From contig CM022303.1 of assembly GCA_011799875.1 (NCBI GenBank), positions 65,924,171 to 65,988,170 on the forward strand: a stretch of 64,000 nucleotides of DNA. Reading direction: 5' to 3'. This DNA is from Thinopyrum elongatum. Taxonomy: Eukaryota > Streptophyta > Magnoliopsida > Poales > Poaceae. The notes beneath the pieces are model-generated. The model worked only from the letters and a program-made list of their open reading frames with translations, made no database searches and had not been told where the DNA came from. Positions 1 through 10,954 of this stretch are shown one piece after another. The number at the start of each line of letters is the position of its first letter. Position 1 is the first letter of the stretch. The translations under genes were made by a program, and so were the position numbers.

Positions 1-1737
1 CATGCCTAGGAACAACATGGAAGAAGATGTCGAAGTCGCTAAACCAAAGCCAGCAAATTGTTCTCCTTGATAGACACATCAACTGTCAAGATCCGAAGAA
101 AGCCATCAAATCTAGAGACATAAACTCTCACATGCCCTTTGGTGCCACCGGATCGGATGTCGTCGAGGTAGGGAGAGGCCAAAGCGACCTTATTCTAACA
201 CGACATCGTTGCCACCACCTCACCGGTGCTGCCACCGGAACAAAACCTAAGAAAAGGAAAAAAATGAAACAGACATGTCCTCACTCCTCTTGCCGCCGCC
301 TAAGCCACCGGACGGGGGAGAGGAGGGCGGCCGAGGCAGCGACGAGGAGAACACCTTTGGCGGCGACTAGGGTTTGGAATAGGAGGCGTATTCGTACTTT
401 TGATGACACTGCAACTAGGAATTAGTATGCCAGGTAGAGTATATAACAAGGACCGCTTATCTATGAGGCGACTGATCATTTTAAGCTTCTTCCACTTAGC
501 TTTCAACCATCCGATTGTGTTGTTGTGCTTTCTTTGTCTACTTTCTTCTTCCTTCATTAACGCTAAGCACCAACCACATCGCTTGTGCCTGCCACTCACG
601 TACGCCTCCGTCGCCCCCTAGCTCAAGCCACCCTCCGTTGTGCCACCGTCACATCCCTCCAGCCATCACTCTAACCCCCACCCCCCCCCCCCCCCCCCCC
701 CCAGCGCGATTGTCGCCGCCATTCACTAGCGGCGTGATGACCACTCACCCCATCGTAAAATTTAAGCCTCCAACTCGCTCCCATTGTCGATGTTGCGGCA
801 AGCCGAGGCGTCGCGGGCCCCCGCTCGTTCACGGCTCACACTTATCATGCACCGTTCTCCCTACAAAAATCGATTGACACTTTCCAAATTTTCAGTTGCT
901 TGAGAACTCACAACTGCATCGAAAGAAAACATGACGAAGAAAGCTAAATCTACGCATGTCGGCCTTTCTTGTTAAAATGGCCGATTTTGGGAACATCAAT
1001 CATCATAGTTACTTCCCCATGATAGGGATTGTGAGTTCTCTACCTCGCATGTATCTCCTCACCGTCGTTGCTTTGAGATCCATCCTAATGTGTTTCCTGG
1101 CAAATAATTATTAGGTGATGCTAGGCCGATGATAATTGGACCGCGTCTGCCGCCTGGACATCCATCGGATGGCGCACTAGACAACCGTCCAATCTCTTTC
1201 CTGCAACAGTTGTGCGCCCCAGCCATTTGCAACATGGCTTATGTTGCGTTCAAGGCTTTGCAACATAAGCCGTGTTGTATTCCATCGAATAAAAAATGTT
1301 TTCATCGCAATATGGTCTATGTGTTGCTGCCCATGTCCTGTCACGTGTTGCGACTGCAACATGGGCCATGTTGCAATCCCATGCTAGCTCACAAGAGACA
1401 TGCATCACGCACGCCTCGCACTGCCCCGTCCTTTTGCAACATGGGTGATGTTGCTATCCCGGCTGAGCTCCCATAAGGACACACGTAATGCACGCGAGGT
1501 GGCAGACAACGCGAAAGAAATTAGTCGGTTGAGTGCTAACCTTTTTTCAAAAATAAAATGTTTCAGAGTACTATACAATATCACGTTAGATTTTTTTTTC
1601 TTATTTCAAAGTTAAAATGTATCATAATATACTTTGATACAAGAAAAAAAAACCTAACACAACAATCTGAAACAAAGATGAAAATTGTCAAACACAGACA
1701 ACATACCAAGAATCTCAAGATCAGACACACGCGAACT
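1..1737. other. Gene-free repeat-rich stretch
   Basis: I see no credible gene here. The open frames are short, compositionally skewed (Arg/Pro/Ser-rich from GCC-rich DNA) and lack recognisable domains. The stretch contains a run of 22 C at 681-702 and a cluster of GCAACAT-type palindromes at 1228-1454, listed separately. It is probably decayed transposon sequence, but I cannot name the family. Confidence 0.5.
1228..1454. repeat. Four dispersed TGCAACAT...ATGTTGC palindromes
   Basis: Near-palindromes of about 20 bp, reading TGCAACAT, a 4-6 nt centre, then ATGTTGCA, occur at 1228-1247, 1259-1278, 1355-1375 and 1434-1454. The flanks between them differ, so this is a dispersed motif and not a simple tandem array. 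Each could form a short hairpin or be a dimeric protein site. It may belong to an unnamed grass transposon. Confidence 0.55.
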
Positions 1738-1932
1738 GAGAGCTCAGATGGTTAGGTTCTATGTGGTGGAACCAACCCACCAGGGTTTAAGTCCTAGACT
1801 TGGCATTACCGGTCGCACTTTCCTGGATTTTAATGATGTGCCGGCTCAGTCTCTCGAGTGTGCTCACAGAGATAGAGGGTGCGTGCGTGCGTTCATAAGG
1901 GTGTATGTGCGTAATCAGACATACAAATATGT
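1738..1932 (+). mobile_element. tRNA-derived SINE (Au-SINE-like)
   Basis: A box-like GAGCTCAGATGGTTAGG at about 1740-1756 and a B box-like GGTTTAAGTCC at about 1783-1793 give the spacing of an internal Pol III promoter. A GTGCGTGCGTTCATAAGGGTG tract follows, similar to the body of grass Au SINEs. The 3' end is cut at 1933 by the Helitron insertion, so a terminal T tract is not visible. Family assignment is from memory of the Au body. Confidence 0.55.
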
Positions 1933-2025
1933 ATCTCTACTTCTAATGTCTCAGTTGGTAGAATAGCCTCCACGGTTTTTTTCGTCCCCCACTTTCGTCT
2001 GGTTTTTTTCGTCGGTTTTTTTCGT

Positions 2026-2040
2026 CCCCCCCCCCCCCCC
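2026..2040. repeat. C15 homopolymer in the Helitron 5' end
   Basis: Fifteen consecutive C follow a TTTTTTTCGTC motif that is repeated just upstream near 1975-1986 and 2000-2025. The TTTTTCGTCCC motif is part of the 5' terminal region of this Helitron family, since the right end of Helitron 2 has a matching TTTTTTAGTCCCACC. Confidence 0.6.
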
Positions 2041-2123
2041 ACCCACCCCCGCACGCACCCAAAAAATATCACAAACACCGCTTCTCTCGATCCCCTCGAG
2101 TAAACTCTTGACATCGTGGCCTT

Positions 2124-2310
2124 CGCGGATCCGCCATCGCCGTCGCCGCAACCACTCGGACGCCTCCGCCTTCTTGGATCCAAAGGTGTTGTCGTGGATC
2201 TGCCGCCGCCGTCGCCGCGGAACCCCTCGGACGCCTCCGCCTTCATGGATCAATTGCTGTCCTCGCGGATCTGCCGCCATCGTCGCCGCGGAACCCCACA
2301 AACGGCTCCG
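2124..2310. repeat. Three imperfect GC-rich tandem units
   Basis: Three copies of a unit of about 70 bp (GGATCTGCCGCC...GTCGCCGCGGAACCCCTCGGACGC) occur at roughly 2124-2176, 2197-2243 and 2263-2310. They probably derive from a coding or promoter fragment amplified inside the Helitron. I do not recognise a protein. Confidence 0.5.
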
Positions 2311-2812
2311 CAGGGTGTCGGCGTGGTTAGTAGGTCACAACGCACGGACGGTTCCCGCCTCAGCAGCCTGACAGCAGGGGCAAAGCAGCCGCACACTCAT
2401 ACATCAGGGATCAGGTCCGTCATTAAGTTTTCCAGTGTGATGTGTAAGTAGATGATCTATTTGTAGTTTTTAGTATGCTAGATCGATTCAACAGCGCCTA
2501 ACGCACGTACGTGCAAAGCTAGATCGTAAGCATACAAGCAAGCAACTTGATTGATGTTCCACGCACGTACGTGAAGCTCCTGTTTCTCTTTATTTTTCTT
2601 TAATACCGACACAATTAGGCCTCCGTGTGATTGATGTACTTTTTCATGTCACAAGGAATTTGATATGCATGAAGATTTGACTGTGGTTGGAAGAAATTGC
2701 TGAACGATCGTTATTAGTCCATTGTAATCTGTGCCATTTGACGCCGATGGCAAACAAAAACGTCGTTAATAATTTTCTGTATTCAGCCATGAACCACATG
2801 TGATGGCACCGG

Positions 2813-2920
2813 CGCAAGATTCCCAAGGGCAGCAAGGTCATGTACGAGTTGGACAAGAAGACGAGGCTCGTCAAGGCTGACCGCGTCCTCCACACCTCCA
2901 CGGTCGCCCCACACAACTCA
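2813..2920 (+). pseudogene. Captured exon fragment of soluble inorganic pyrophosphatase
   Basis: The frame beginning at 2819 reads [17 protein letters not shown] and continues to TSTVAPHNS at 2920. This matches the conserved N-terminal part of plant family I soluble pyrophosphatases, which hydrolyse PPi to phosphate in the cytosol and have E-I-P-[RK]-G-S-K-x-K-Y-E-L-D-K-K-T followed by a V-Y-P-H-N-Y segment. Here the catalytic-region Tyr of Y-P-H-N is Ala and the frame runs out after HNS, where a frameshift is likely. Only this exon-sized piece of about 36 residues is visible, with no start codon and no remainder of the enzyme, so it cannot encode an active protein. It sits inside Helitron 1 and is best read as captured host sequence. 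Confidence 0.7.
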
Positions 2921-4369
2921 TCCTCCGTCTTCAGCAGTTGTGCAAGAGAGATCCTGGCGACAAGTGAAAGACAGAGATGATTGTACATCCTTGCTACTTT
3001 TCTTCTTTCAGCATTAGACACGTAGCAATACCATTCTTGCCATCCATCCCGCAACGACAAGAGCCTTTCTGGAGCACAAACCAGGGCAATATCTCTCGCT
3101 TAGATGTTCATTTTCATTTTAATTCACAACTTTTCCAGAAGGATCAACCTAACCCGTGATTTCTGTTTCTTGTTCAGATTTGCTATTCGGTAACATGATT
3201 TATTGTTATGCTAGATGACCGTTAAAATCTGGTTTAGCTTTCAGTCCCAGTTTTTATGATAAAATAACAGTCAATGTTCAGATGCACTCTTGTGGTCTTT
3301 CATCAAGTTCAAACTCATATTGAAGTTTCAGTATCCCTTGAATTCTCAATGAGTGGATGTTGAGTAGTAGTCAATGTGTTCCGTTTCATGTAGGTGGATG
3401 CGGTTATGGTTATGGTGGCGTACATCTGGGGCATTTAACGGTTTATGTGTGAAGATACAAGAGGCAGATTAATGATCATGTTAAGTAGCATGTTAATGTT
3501 GCTGAGGTATGTCCCCCCACCCCCACCCCCACCCCGCCCCGCTCCTCTTGAGAATCTTGATGACACTATGATCTCTTGATGCCAATTTCTTTAGTTCGTC
3601 AATCACATAATTTTTGGTGCAAAATGCCTGAAGCTTATGACATGGGTGAAGGTGTTAATCAAGAATAGAGATTCTGAGTAGCAATGCAGCGATACAGGTA
3701 TGTATGTCCTTCTACATGACAGTATGAGACTCTATGTAATTTCTCTTGAACTTGTTTAAATATATTATTTTTTGAATTTGCTAGACAAGCAGAGATCCTA
3801 AGGCCAAAGATAAAATGAATCCTTTTGCTACTCAGGAAGCATGGGAAGAACATCAAATATGTAATGTTGTTTACTTGGATTAACCACATGCAATCGGTAT
3901 TGCCGCTGTCTTTATGATACCATATCTATGCTCTTTGTTGTATATTTAACAATTGATCGACTTGATTCAGGAAAGTCAAAACTGGAATTTGGATCAGAAG
4001 ATAGAAAGCGGTCTTCAAATGAATGCCGGTAAGTTTTTTATTCTTCTTATGAATTGTTCATCAGCAAAGTTTACTTCTCTGTTGATTCTAAGAGTCCATC
4101 TTTCCGCTTAGAGTTGTGACAAGCCATGTAATAAATCAACAATCAACTGCATGTCGATTGTCTGGTCAAAAAATTTGTTTCGTATAAAAAGATCCCTGTA
4201 AGGGTGTGCTTGGATTGGAGGTATTTCTTTAGGGTGCTTCAGTAGTTAGTTAAAGATTGTACTAAATACTAAAGATCACACGAAAGTACCCCTCATCAGT
4301 TGATTTTGGAAGTTCTGATGCTTGGTGGAGCCATTCTTGCAGGCTGAAATTCTGTATTTTTCTGCAGGT

Positions 4370-4444
4370 TGTACAAGAGCAGCTCTAATGCTTGGTGCAA
4401 CCATTCTTGGTTATTATCCTGTCAGAGTTCTGCCATCTAAAACT
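4370..4444 (+). pseudogene. Captured exon fragment of a CID10/CID11-like RRM protein
   Basis: After a splice-acceptor-like TTTTTCTGCAG ending at 4367, the frame reads CTRAALMLGATILGYYPVRV followed by LPSKT. The segment LGYYPVRVLPSKT is highly characteristic of the end of the first RRM in plant CTC-interacting-domain proteins (CID8-13), which bind poly(A)-binding protein and RNA. Only about 25 codons remain and they are followed by non-homologous sequence, so this is an exon piece and not a gene. It is the second host fragment of unrelated origin inside Helitron 1. A weaker partial copy of the same stretch lies at about 4318-4343. Confidence 0.65.
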
Positions 4445-6914
4445 CCAATTTTTTCCTTTTGACCCTAAGTTTCTTCGTTGAGTCATTAAATTTAGACTAC
4501 ACATGAGAGTAGGGGGATGAAGTTGGGAGGAGAGCACATGGGCAATTGAGGACTAAAGGATAACACTTAATCTTGCTTTTCTATAATCTTGGTTCCAAGT
4601 ACAAATTTCATTCAGTTCAGGTGCAAGTAGTCTTATAGATAGATTGAGAGGTGGGTGCTGATTTGGGATTGATTTTGGTAATGGTATGTTTTTCCATAAT
4701 TGTTGTCCTTTTGTTGTCCAACTTGTGTCCGTGCATTGGGATAGTATGAAGAAAAGTTGCAGCTATCCATACATCATTATTTTAAATGGCAGAAGGGAAA
4801 TCTACTGAATCACAGTCGCATTTCCTGAAACTCTCGGATTCCAGTTCATCCTCTGACAAAGTTTCATCACTACAAAAAGAAACATAACCATTCAACAGCC
4901 ATAAATATTATGGATATAATAAGTTACAACCTATAGGGCAATTATTATAGCACTTTTAGGAAAACTACCATCCAAAAGTATAGTATTGATACTCTTAATA
5001 TGAATGTGGCATTGTTTGGTTTTTTTGTCAGGCATGGCTACCCGAACATTTCCGACATTGGAGAAGAAAATATTAGTCACCCCTTGAACAATAATAACAA
5101 CATAATCGTACAGTTTCTTTTGATGGAACAAAAATTATGTCCCGAGCAAGGCCAATTGTTCTGGCATTACTAAAGAACATCATGTGTGCCCATAAAAGAA
5201 CATGTTGTGAGAAATTTGATATAACATGCATTATGTTTATATATAACTCCAGCCACAAGCTTTCCTTTTACTTTACCACTGCTTTTCAACTACAATTGAT
5301 GCTCTTCCTTACAATTGTTTTTATTCTCGAGATGAAGTATGCCTTTTCTTTTGTCCTACAGAGTTTAGAAATTCATATGGTTGTGCGAAGAGACGGTTTC
5401 CAAACCCAAAGGAGCATCAAGGTCATAGAACTTCTTGGAGATACCTATATCGCCCCAGATCACTTCTAATGTATAATCGTGATTGATATTTTCCTTAGAA
5501 AAATTACCTTATCAATGTGTATTTTACTTAACAAGGTAACAAATCAAGCTAAACTAGATTTGCATTTTTTTTTGTCTATCTTCTATGGATACGACACAAA
5601 CTGTAGGGGTAATTTCAGTACTTGCATGTAATTTTGCAAAATACATTTACCTTTTAATTTTTCATCTCAATTTTGGTTCATATATATGTTGCAAAAAAGC
5701 CTAGAAAATAATGGAGCAGTTTGTTGAGTTGAACTGATTTTGGGAAAAATAGTTGGGATAGTATGAAGGAAAAATTGTGTCATGTCTGCATAACAGTAAA
5801 GCCTTAAAAAGAAATTGGCTGGGTACAAAGTAAGGTTAGAGAGCAGAGGTAGGCCTAGGCAGAGGATGCATGAGTACGCAACCTGTACCTTGTTGGTTTA
5901 GATGACAAGAAGTCTCTCTATGAGGGCATCCACGGCATGATGATTTTGCGCATGTAAGACTGCCTCTAATGAAGGTATATACTGCCATATATCGAGTTTC
6001 CACTGCTGATCTTTCTTGCCGATTTAAATTAGTTAACCAGTGGATTTATTGTGTACTTTTTGGGAAGGCCATTGCGCTCGTCTTACATGGACCGAGGGCG
6101 AGCTGAATAAAATGTGAGCCATGGGAGGAGGGATTTACAGGATCAAGGTGAACAGTGGTGGCAGAGAAAGGAGACATCGGTCATCGGGAATGCATGTTTT
6201 GCGGTCATGGACATAACATAGTAGATGGACATATCAAATTCTAAATTTTGTTGTACTAATTAAGTTGTTGTCTGTCACATGCTCTAGCCATAATCACTTC
6301 TGCCACTTTGATTAATTAGTGGTATATGCATTTAGTTAAACTGAATAATGAGCATAAATAATCAGTGTATCCATTTGATTTTGCTTCTTGTTTGTGCCAT
6401 AGGAAAATACATTTGCTGCTCATACTCTTACTGGTTGCTTCTTTAAAATAATATGAACTCAATTGGCTTTGACCTTATCTTGATTAAAGAAATGCTACTT
6501 ATTCATTTTGTAGGTTACACTTGATACTTTCTTCAAGTGTTTAAAGGGTACTCACTCTAATTTTGGAGATATTCCAGGTATCCTAACAAAATTGTGTGGT
6601 GTCAACCTTACTTATGCACCACAATTAGTAATGCTAGAACAATGCCAGTTTGCTTTATGTTAGTTTCTTACTAAAAAAATTCCTTTCAAAGACCCCGCAC
6701 CTTCAAATAAATATCTAAATAGTATGGCAAGCAGGCAAATAATGTAGCAGGTTTTTTCTTTACATATTATGAGAGAGATGAAGATGAATTATGTCAATGT
6801 TCAAAAAGAATCCATCGACAAGGGTCCCAAGGCAATGCCATTAGAAGGTGCCAAAAATTTATCGAGTTTTATACAACAGTACAAGTATATATATATATGT
6901 AACCGGGAATTTTT

Positions 6915-7020
6915 TAAAGGTCTGTGGCAACGCACGGGCGTTCTACTAGTATATTGCCCGCGCGTTGGAATTTTGTACCGTAAACAAAACTAGTAGAACG
7001 CCCATGCGTTGCCACGGGCC
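6915..7020. repeat. Helitron tail-to-tail junction with palindromic ends
   Basis: Two Helitron 3' termini face each other. Helitron 1 ends ...GGCAACGCACGGGCGTTCTACTAG at 6949. The inverted equivalent starts CTAGTAGAACGCCCATGCGTTGCC at 6990. The 40 bp between (6950-6989) begin TATATTGCCCGCGCGTTGG. That looks like a third terminus of the same type in minus orientation, sharing the palindromic ACTAGT at 6945-6950. Confidence 0.6.
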
Positions 7021-7668
7021 TTTTTCCCAATTGCTCTTCTAATTGCAAGGCATATCAACTTTCGCATGTATATATGTTTCTAATTGCCCGCGCGTTGCCA
7101 CGTGTCTTTTAATTTGTTTTCCTGATTGCACATATGAATACAATGCATATCTGTGTCTCACTCCCCCACTCTGTCTAACACCCTCCATCTCTCTCCCATC
7201 CTCTCTCTGTCTGAAAATCATGAGGCATTAATCACAACCTAAGCATGGCACACAAATGCTCCAATCCCTCTTAGGCATGGCAAATAGAAGACTTTTTACA
7301 AAGAACATATGAAGTTCATTTCAGTATGATACCCAAATCATGAGGCACGAATGCTTGTTCTCCTTAAAATTTTCCGATATAAACAAAATTTATGTTGGAA
7401 CATCATTATGCGAAATTTGGGAGCCATTCCACCTTTTTGTGAACAGAAAAAGGAAAGGAACGGACTTATTTGCCTCCTATACATGCCTCATGGACATTAA
7501 AACATAATAAGAAAGTATGTAATATGTTGTCATTTCATATGATACGCTACACATCATATAGATTGGTCAAATAAACCATCTTCTTGTAAATGTCAAGACA
7601 AGAGATTATACGGTTAATAATTAATAGATTGGAAATAAATAGAAAAGTTATACAAAACTAACCTCACA

Positions 7669-7905
7669 TCATATAGATGTATTCCTTTTGTGAGAAAGTA
7701 CGTGGATGAAATTTAACACCACATTGGCGACTATTGTGCGGTCAGGAATATAATGCTCATCACATAATAAGATGTCCTCGACGGTGGTGGTTGCGGCTTC
7801 CCCTCTGAGAAGGGTGGCCCAATTAGTTGCTGGTGAGCGATGGCACCGCACGGTTACAAGACTCTCTCCACGATCCTCAACAAATTCCAACACCCACTGT
7901 AAAAT
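7669..7905 (-). pseudogene. Exon-like frame in Helitron 2, unidentified
   Basis: On the minus strand an acceptor-like ATATTTTACAG is followed by an open frame that starts WVLEFVEDRGESLVTV and continues for about 75 codons with balanced, protein-like composition. I do not recognise the family. Its position inside a Helitron that lacks its own genes suggests a captured host exon. It could equally be a chance frame. Confidence 0.3.
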
Positions 7906-9307
7906 ATTACTCTTGGTTCATGTTGCTCGACAAAAACAGGGGACAGCACAATTAGTTTCCTCATTTACACAGAAGCTCACTTCATGACAATATATCATGT
8001 TTACTACCCAAGGAAATTTATACTATGTTTTGAATAAAGGGAATAACCAAATGTGGAGATGAACAAGATATCTAGCTCCTACCAAGAAATCAAAGATTTA
8101 TTGTTCAGGGAGAGGCCTTTGACAAAGAATATTTTTCATAGAAAGATGGCATATATATAGAAATGGTTTAATATTTTAGATGGAATAGTAAAATTTCAAT
8201 GCCATGATGGGATAAATTTTAGGTCTCAGTTCGGGAGGAAGAGCCGATGATAAGCACAAAGATGGATATGCATGACAAATAGTATCTTTCTCGAAGTATT
8301 TGTACACATGAAAAAAAATATTTCTGCCAAATGTTGATTGCAATTTTAGGAAAGCTATTACAAGTGTATTGCAGTGTTGACATCAAGAATTTTTGTGCCC
8401 ACATGCTTATTGGACGTCTGAATAATTTACATAGAAAAATTATAGAAGCTTCTATAGCATTTTTAGAGACATAATTTGAATCCCATGGAACTCCATTACT
8501 GGCTAAGTTGACCAAATCCTAATCTAATACAGGCAAAATCAGTGACCAGAGAACTATATCTTTCTGATGCTTAACCTACAGAACTCTATTACTACTTAAC
8601 TTGATCAACTAAATCCTTTTGTGTTGTCCGTTTGATCATTAGTATTTATTTTTGATGGACCATATGTTCCCGATGCTAATGCCTCTTTTTGTGTTGTTCT
8701 TTTGATCATTAGTATTTATTTTCACCATAAAGTTAGATGTCAGGTTCTATTATTGCCAAATACAAACTGAGTGAGCGAAGGAGAGGATTAGGGTGTGGCC
8801 GGAGGCCGGATCAGCACCATCTTGACCCCTATGGTTGCAATCCCGAAAGGCCATGATCTCTTGCCCATGCCCTTCTTTACATCGTGGGCGAAGTAGCTCC
8901 GGACAGCAGCGTCGAATCCCTCGGTTGCCTAACCACGAAGACGATCTGGAGGAGGCGCGAGGTGCAGCGATGTTCCTATGGCGAGTGGCGGCGTGCGAGT
9001 CGGATGGGGACGGGTGGGCGGCGGCGGCGTGCGAGTAGGAGACCCAGCTCTTGCTCAGGAGTTTGAAAAGCAATGGGGCATTGATTTTTTCTTTGAGGGG
9101 GCTCTATCGCTGATATGGTGGAGAGAAAATCGGAAATCAGAGGAGATAACTCACGAGAGAGCCGAGCAAATAAAAGAGGTGGGACCGAACGAACGAGGGA
9201 GCCGAGCAAAACGAACGAACGACTACAAAACCGACTATCACGATAAGATCTTTTTTTGTCAATGGTTTACTTATGAATTTCTTTAAATCCATTATTTGTT
9301 TCCTGAA

Positions 9308-9523
9308 AATCTATTATTTGTTTCCTAAAGCAAATTGCATTAATGAGAGAGATCCGTTGATTTGGCTAAGGTAGGAAAGAATCTATTATTTGTTTCCTAA
9401 AGCAAATTGCATTAATGGGAGAGATCCGTTGATTTGGCTAAGGTAGGAAAGAATATATTATTTGTTTCCTAAAACAAATTGCATTAATGAGAGAGATTCG
9501 TTGATTTGGCTAAGGTAGGAAAG
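9308..9523. repeat. 72-bp minisatellite, three units (first array)
   Basis: Units start at 9308, 9380 and 9452. Each begins AATCTATTATTTGTTTCC or a close variant and ends GGCTAAGGTAGGAAAG. There are only a few substitutions between units. Confidence 0.85.
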
Positions 9524-10118
9524 TTAGATCCGTGATCTTTTGTCATTAGGAAAGTGTTGATTTTTTAAATAAAAGAGTGGAGAGAAAAATAAACCAATGG
9601 ACCAGAAACCAGTGGGCGTGGGTGGTGGGAGGTGGGACGAAAATAAACCGTACCGTAGGTCTTTTTTCGTTGGTTAACCTTCGTACGTCTATTTTTTTGG
9701 TACGTGGATGGGTGCGGGTTGGGGCCTCAGGAGGAGGGTTTTTCGGTTTCTGGTGGATAAGTCAGAGGTGGGAGGAGGTACCAAAAAAAACCAGGGGAGG
9801 TGGGACTAAAAAAAACCTGGACGGGCGGGCGGCGGCGGCGTGCGAGTAGGAGACCCAGCTCTTGCTCAGGAGTTTGAAAAGCAATGGGGCGTTGATTTTT
9901 TCTTTGAGGGGGCTCTATCGCTGATATGGTGGAGAGAAAATCGGAAATCAGAGGAGATAACTCACGAGAGAGCCGAGCAAATAAAAGAGGTGGGACCGAA
10001 CGAACGAGGGAGCCGAGCAAAACGAACGAACGACTACAAAACCGACTATCACGATAAGATCTTTTTTTGTCAATGGTTTACTTATGAATTTCTTTAAATC
10101 CATTATTTGTTTCCTGGA

Positions 10119-10334
10119 AATCTATTATTTGTTTCCTAAAGCAAATTGCATTAATGAGAGAGATCCGTTGATTTGGCTAAGGTAGGAAAGAATCTATTAT
10201 TTGTTTCCTAAAGCAAATTGCATTAATGGGAGAGATCCGTTGATTTGGCTAACGTAGGAAAGAATATATTATTTGTTTCCTAAAGTAAATTGCATTAATG
10301 AGAGAGATTCGTTGATTTGGCTTAGGTAGGAAAG
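10119..10334. repeat. 72-bp minisatellite, three units (second array)
   Basis: This is the same three-unit array as at 9308-9523, carried in the second copy of the 811-bp duplication. It differs by scattered substitutions such as GGCTAACG for GGCTAAGG. Confidence 0.85.
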
Positions 10335-10665
10335 TTAGATCCGTGATCTTTTGTCATTAGGAAAGTGTTGATTTTTTAAACAAAATAGTGGAGAGAAAAA
10401 TAAACCAATGGATAAGAAACCAGTGGGCGGGGGTGGTGGGAGGTGGGACGAAAATAAACCGTACCGTAGATCTTTTTTCGTTGGTTAACCTTCGTAGGTC
10501 TATTTTTTTTTGTACGTGGATGGGTCCGGGTTGGGGCCTCAGGAGGAGGTTTTTTCGGTTTCTGGTGAATAAGTCAGAGGTGGGAGGAGGTACAAAAAAA
10601 CCAAATAAGGTGGGACTAAAAAACCCTGGAAGCGAGACTATCAACTGCTCCATTAGGAGTAGAGA

Positions 10666-10954
10666 CTACTCAATGACAGGAGGTCACCAAATACAACGTC
10701 TCTTGTGTGCGCGCGTGTTTTCATCGGCGTCAACGACCAAGATCGTGTGTACTCTTTCACAAGACTTGGCAGCACACCACGTAGGATGCTGACGACTCTG
10801 GGCCCACGCAGCTGAATGTTGGTGTGGGGTTTCTTGTCTTGTCCAGCCAGCTGAGCTCTTGCGTACCAAAATGGTTGGAAAAGTCGTCCCCGTCACACTT
10901 GACCGAGTACGTGGTGACCATTGCCATTGACAGGTAGTACAAGTAAGCTTGATC
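10666..10954 (+). promoter_or_regulatory. Proximal upstream region of the LysM receptor kinase
   Basis: Only 289 bp separate the Helitron end from the first ATG. No clear TATA box is seen. A W-box core TTGACC, a binding site for WRKY factors common in defence promoters, is at 10899-10904, and a related TTGACA is at 10927-10932. Any distal promoter is now the Helitron or lies beyond it. The W-box reading is from motif knowledge only. Confidence 0.4.

Larger units (their letters stand above)
1934..6949 (+). mobile_element. Non-autonomous Helitron 1 (5.0 kb)
   Basis: The 5' end TCTCTACTTCTAATG starts after an A at 1933. The 3' end is CTAG at 6946-6949, followed by T at 6950, preceded by a GC-rich GGCAACGCACGGGC subterminal hairpin. 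These are the Helitron hallmarks: 5' TC, 3' CTRR, insertion between A and T, and no target duplication. No Rep/helicase gene is present, so the element depends on another for movement. It carries at least two host gene fragments (pyrophosphatase and CID-type RRM protein). Other open frames inside, such as 5137-5469, have no recognisable domain. The rest of the body is AT-rich, intron-like DNA. Confidence 0.7.
9009..10630. repeat. 811-bp tandem duplication inside Helitron 2
   Basis: The interval 9009-9819 is repeated as 9820-10630 with an offset of 811 bp. For example, TGCGAGTAGGAGACCCAG begins at 9030 and again at 9841. Both copies end near a GGTGGGACTAAAAAA motif, the subterminal sequence of this Helitron's 5' end. 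So the duplicated unit includes the Helitron terminal region. Similar minus-strand open frames (8976-9209 and within 9727-10020) are consequences of the repeat, not two genes. Confidence 0.8.
6990..10665 (-). mobile_element. Non-autonomous Helitron 2 (3.7 kb), minus orientation
   Basis: Read on the minus strand, the element starts TCTCTACTCCTAATGGAGC at 10665. It ends with a GCCCGTGGCAACGCATGGGC hairpin and CTAG at 6990, preceded on the plus strand by A at 6989. The base outside the 5' end is C where T is expected, a probable later mutation. The 5' end closely resembles that of Helitron 1, so both belong to one family. There is no Rep/helicase ORF. The body contains an exon-like minus-strand frame (7669-7905), an 811-bp tandem duplication and 72-bp repeats. 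Its right end lies 289 bp upstream of the first ATG of the LysM receptor kinase. Confidence 0.65.

Noticed and set aside
1738..1800. tRNA gene
   Set aside because: Only A- and B-box-like motifs are present, without a cloverleaf or anticodon arm; it fits a SINE promoter.
5137..5469. 110-codon plus-strand frame in Helitron 1
   Set aside because: Amino-acid composition is mixed and no family is recognised; it could contain a captured exon near its end, but the evidence is too weak to call.
9308..9523. Possible CRISPR-like array
   Set aside because: The 72-bp units are contiguous without spacers and the genome is plant; it is a minisatellite inside a Helitron.
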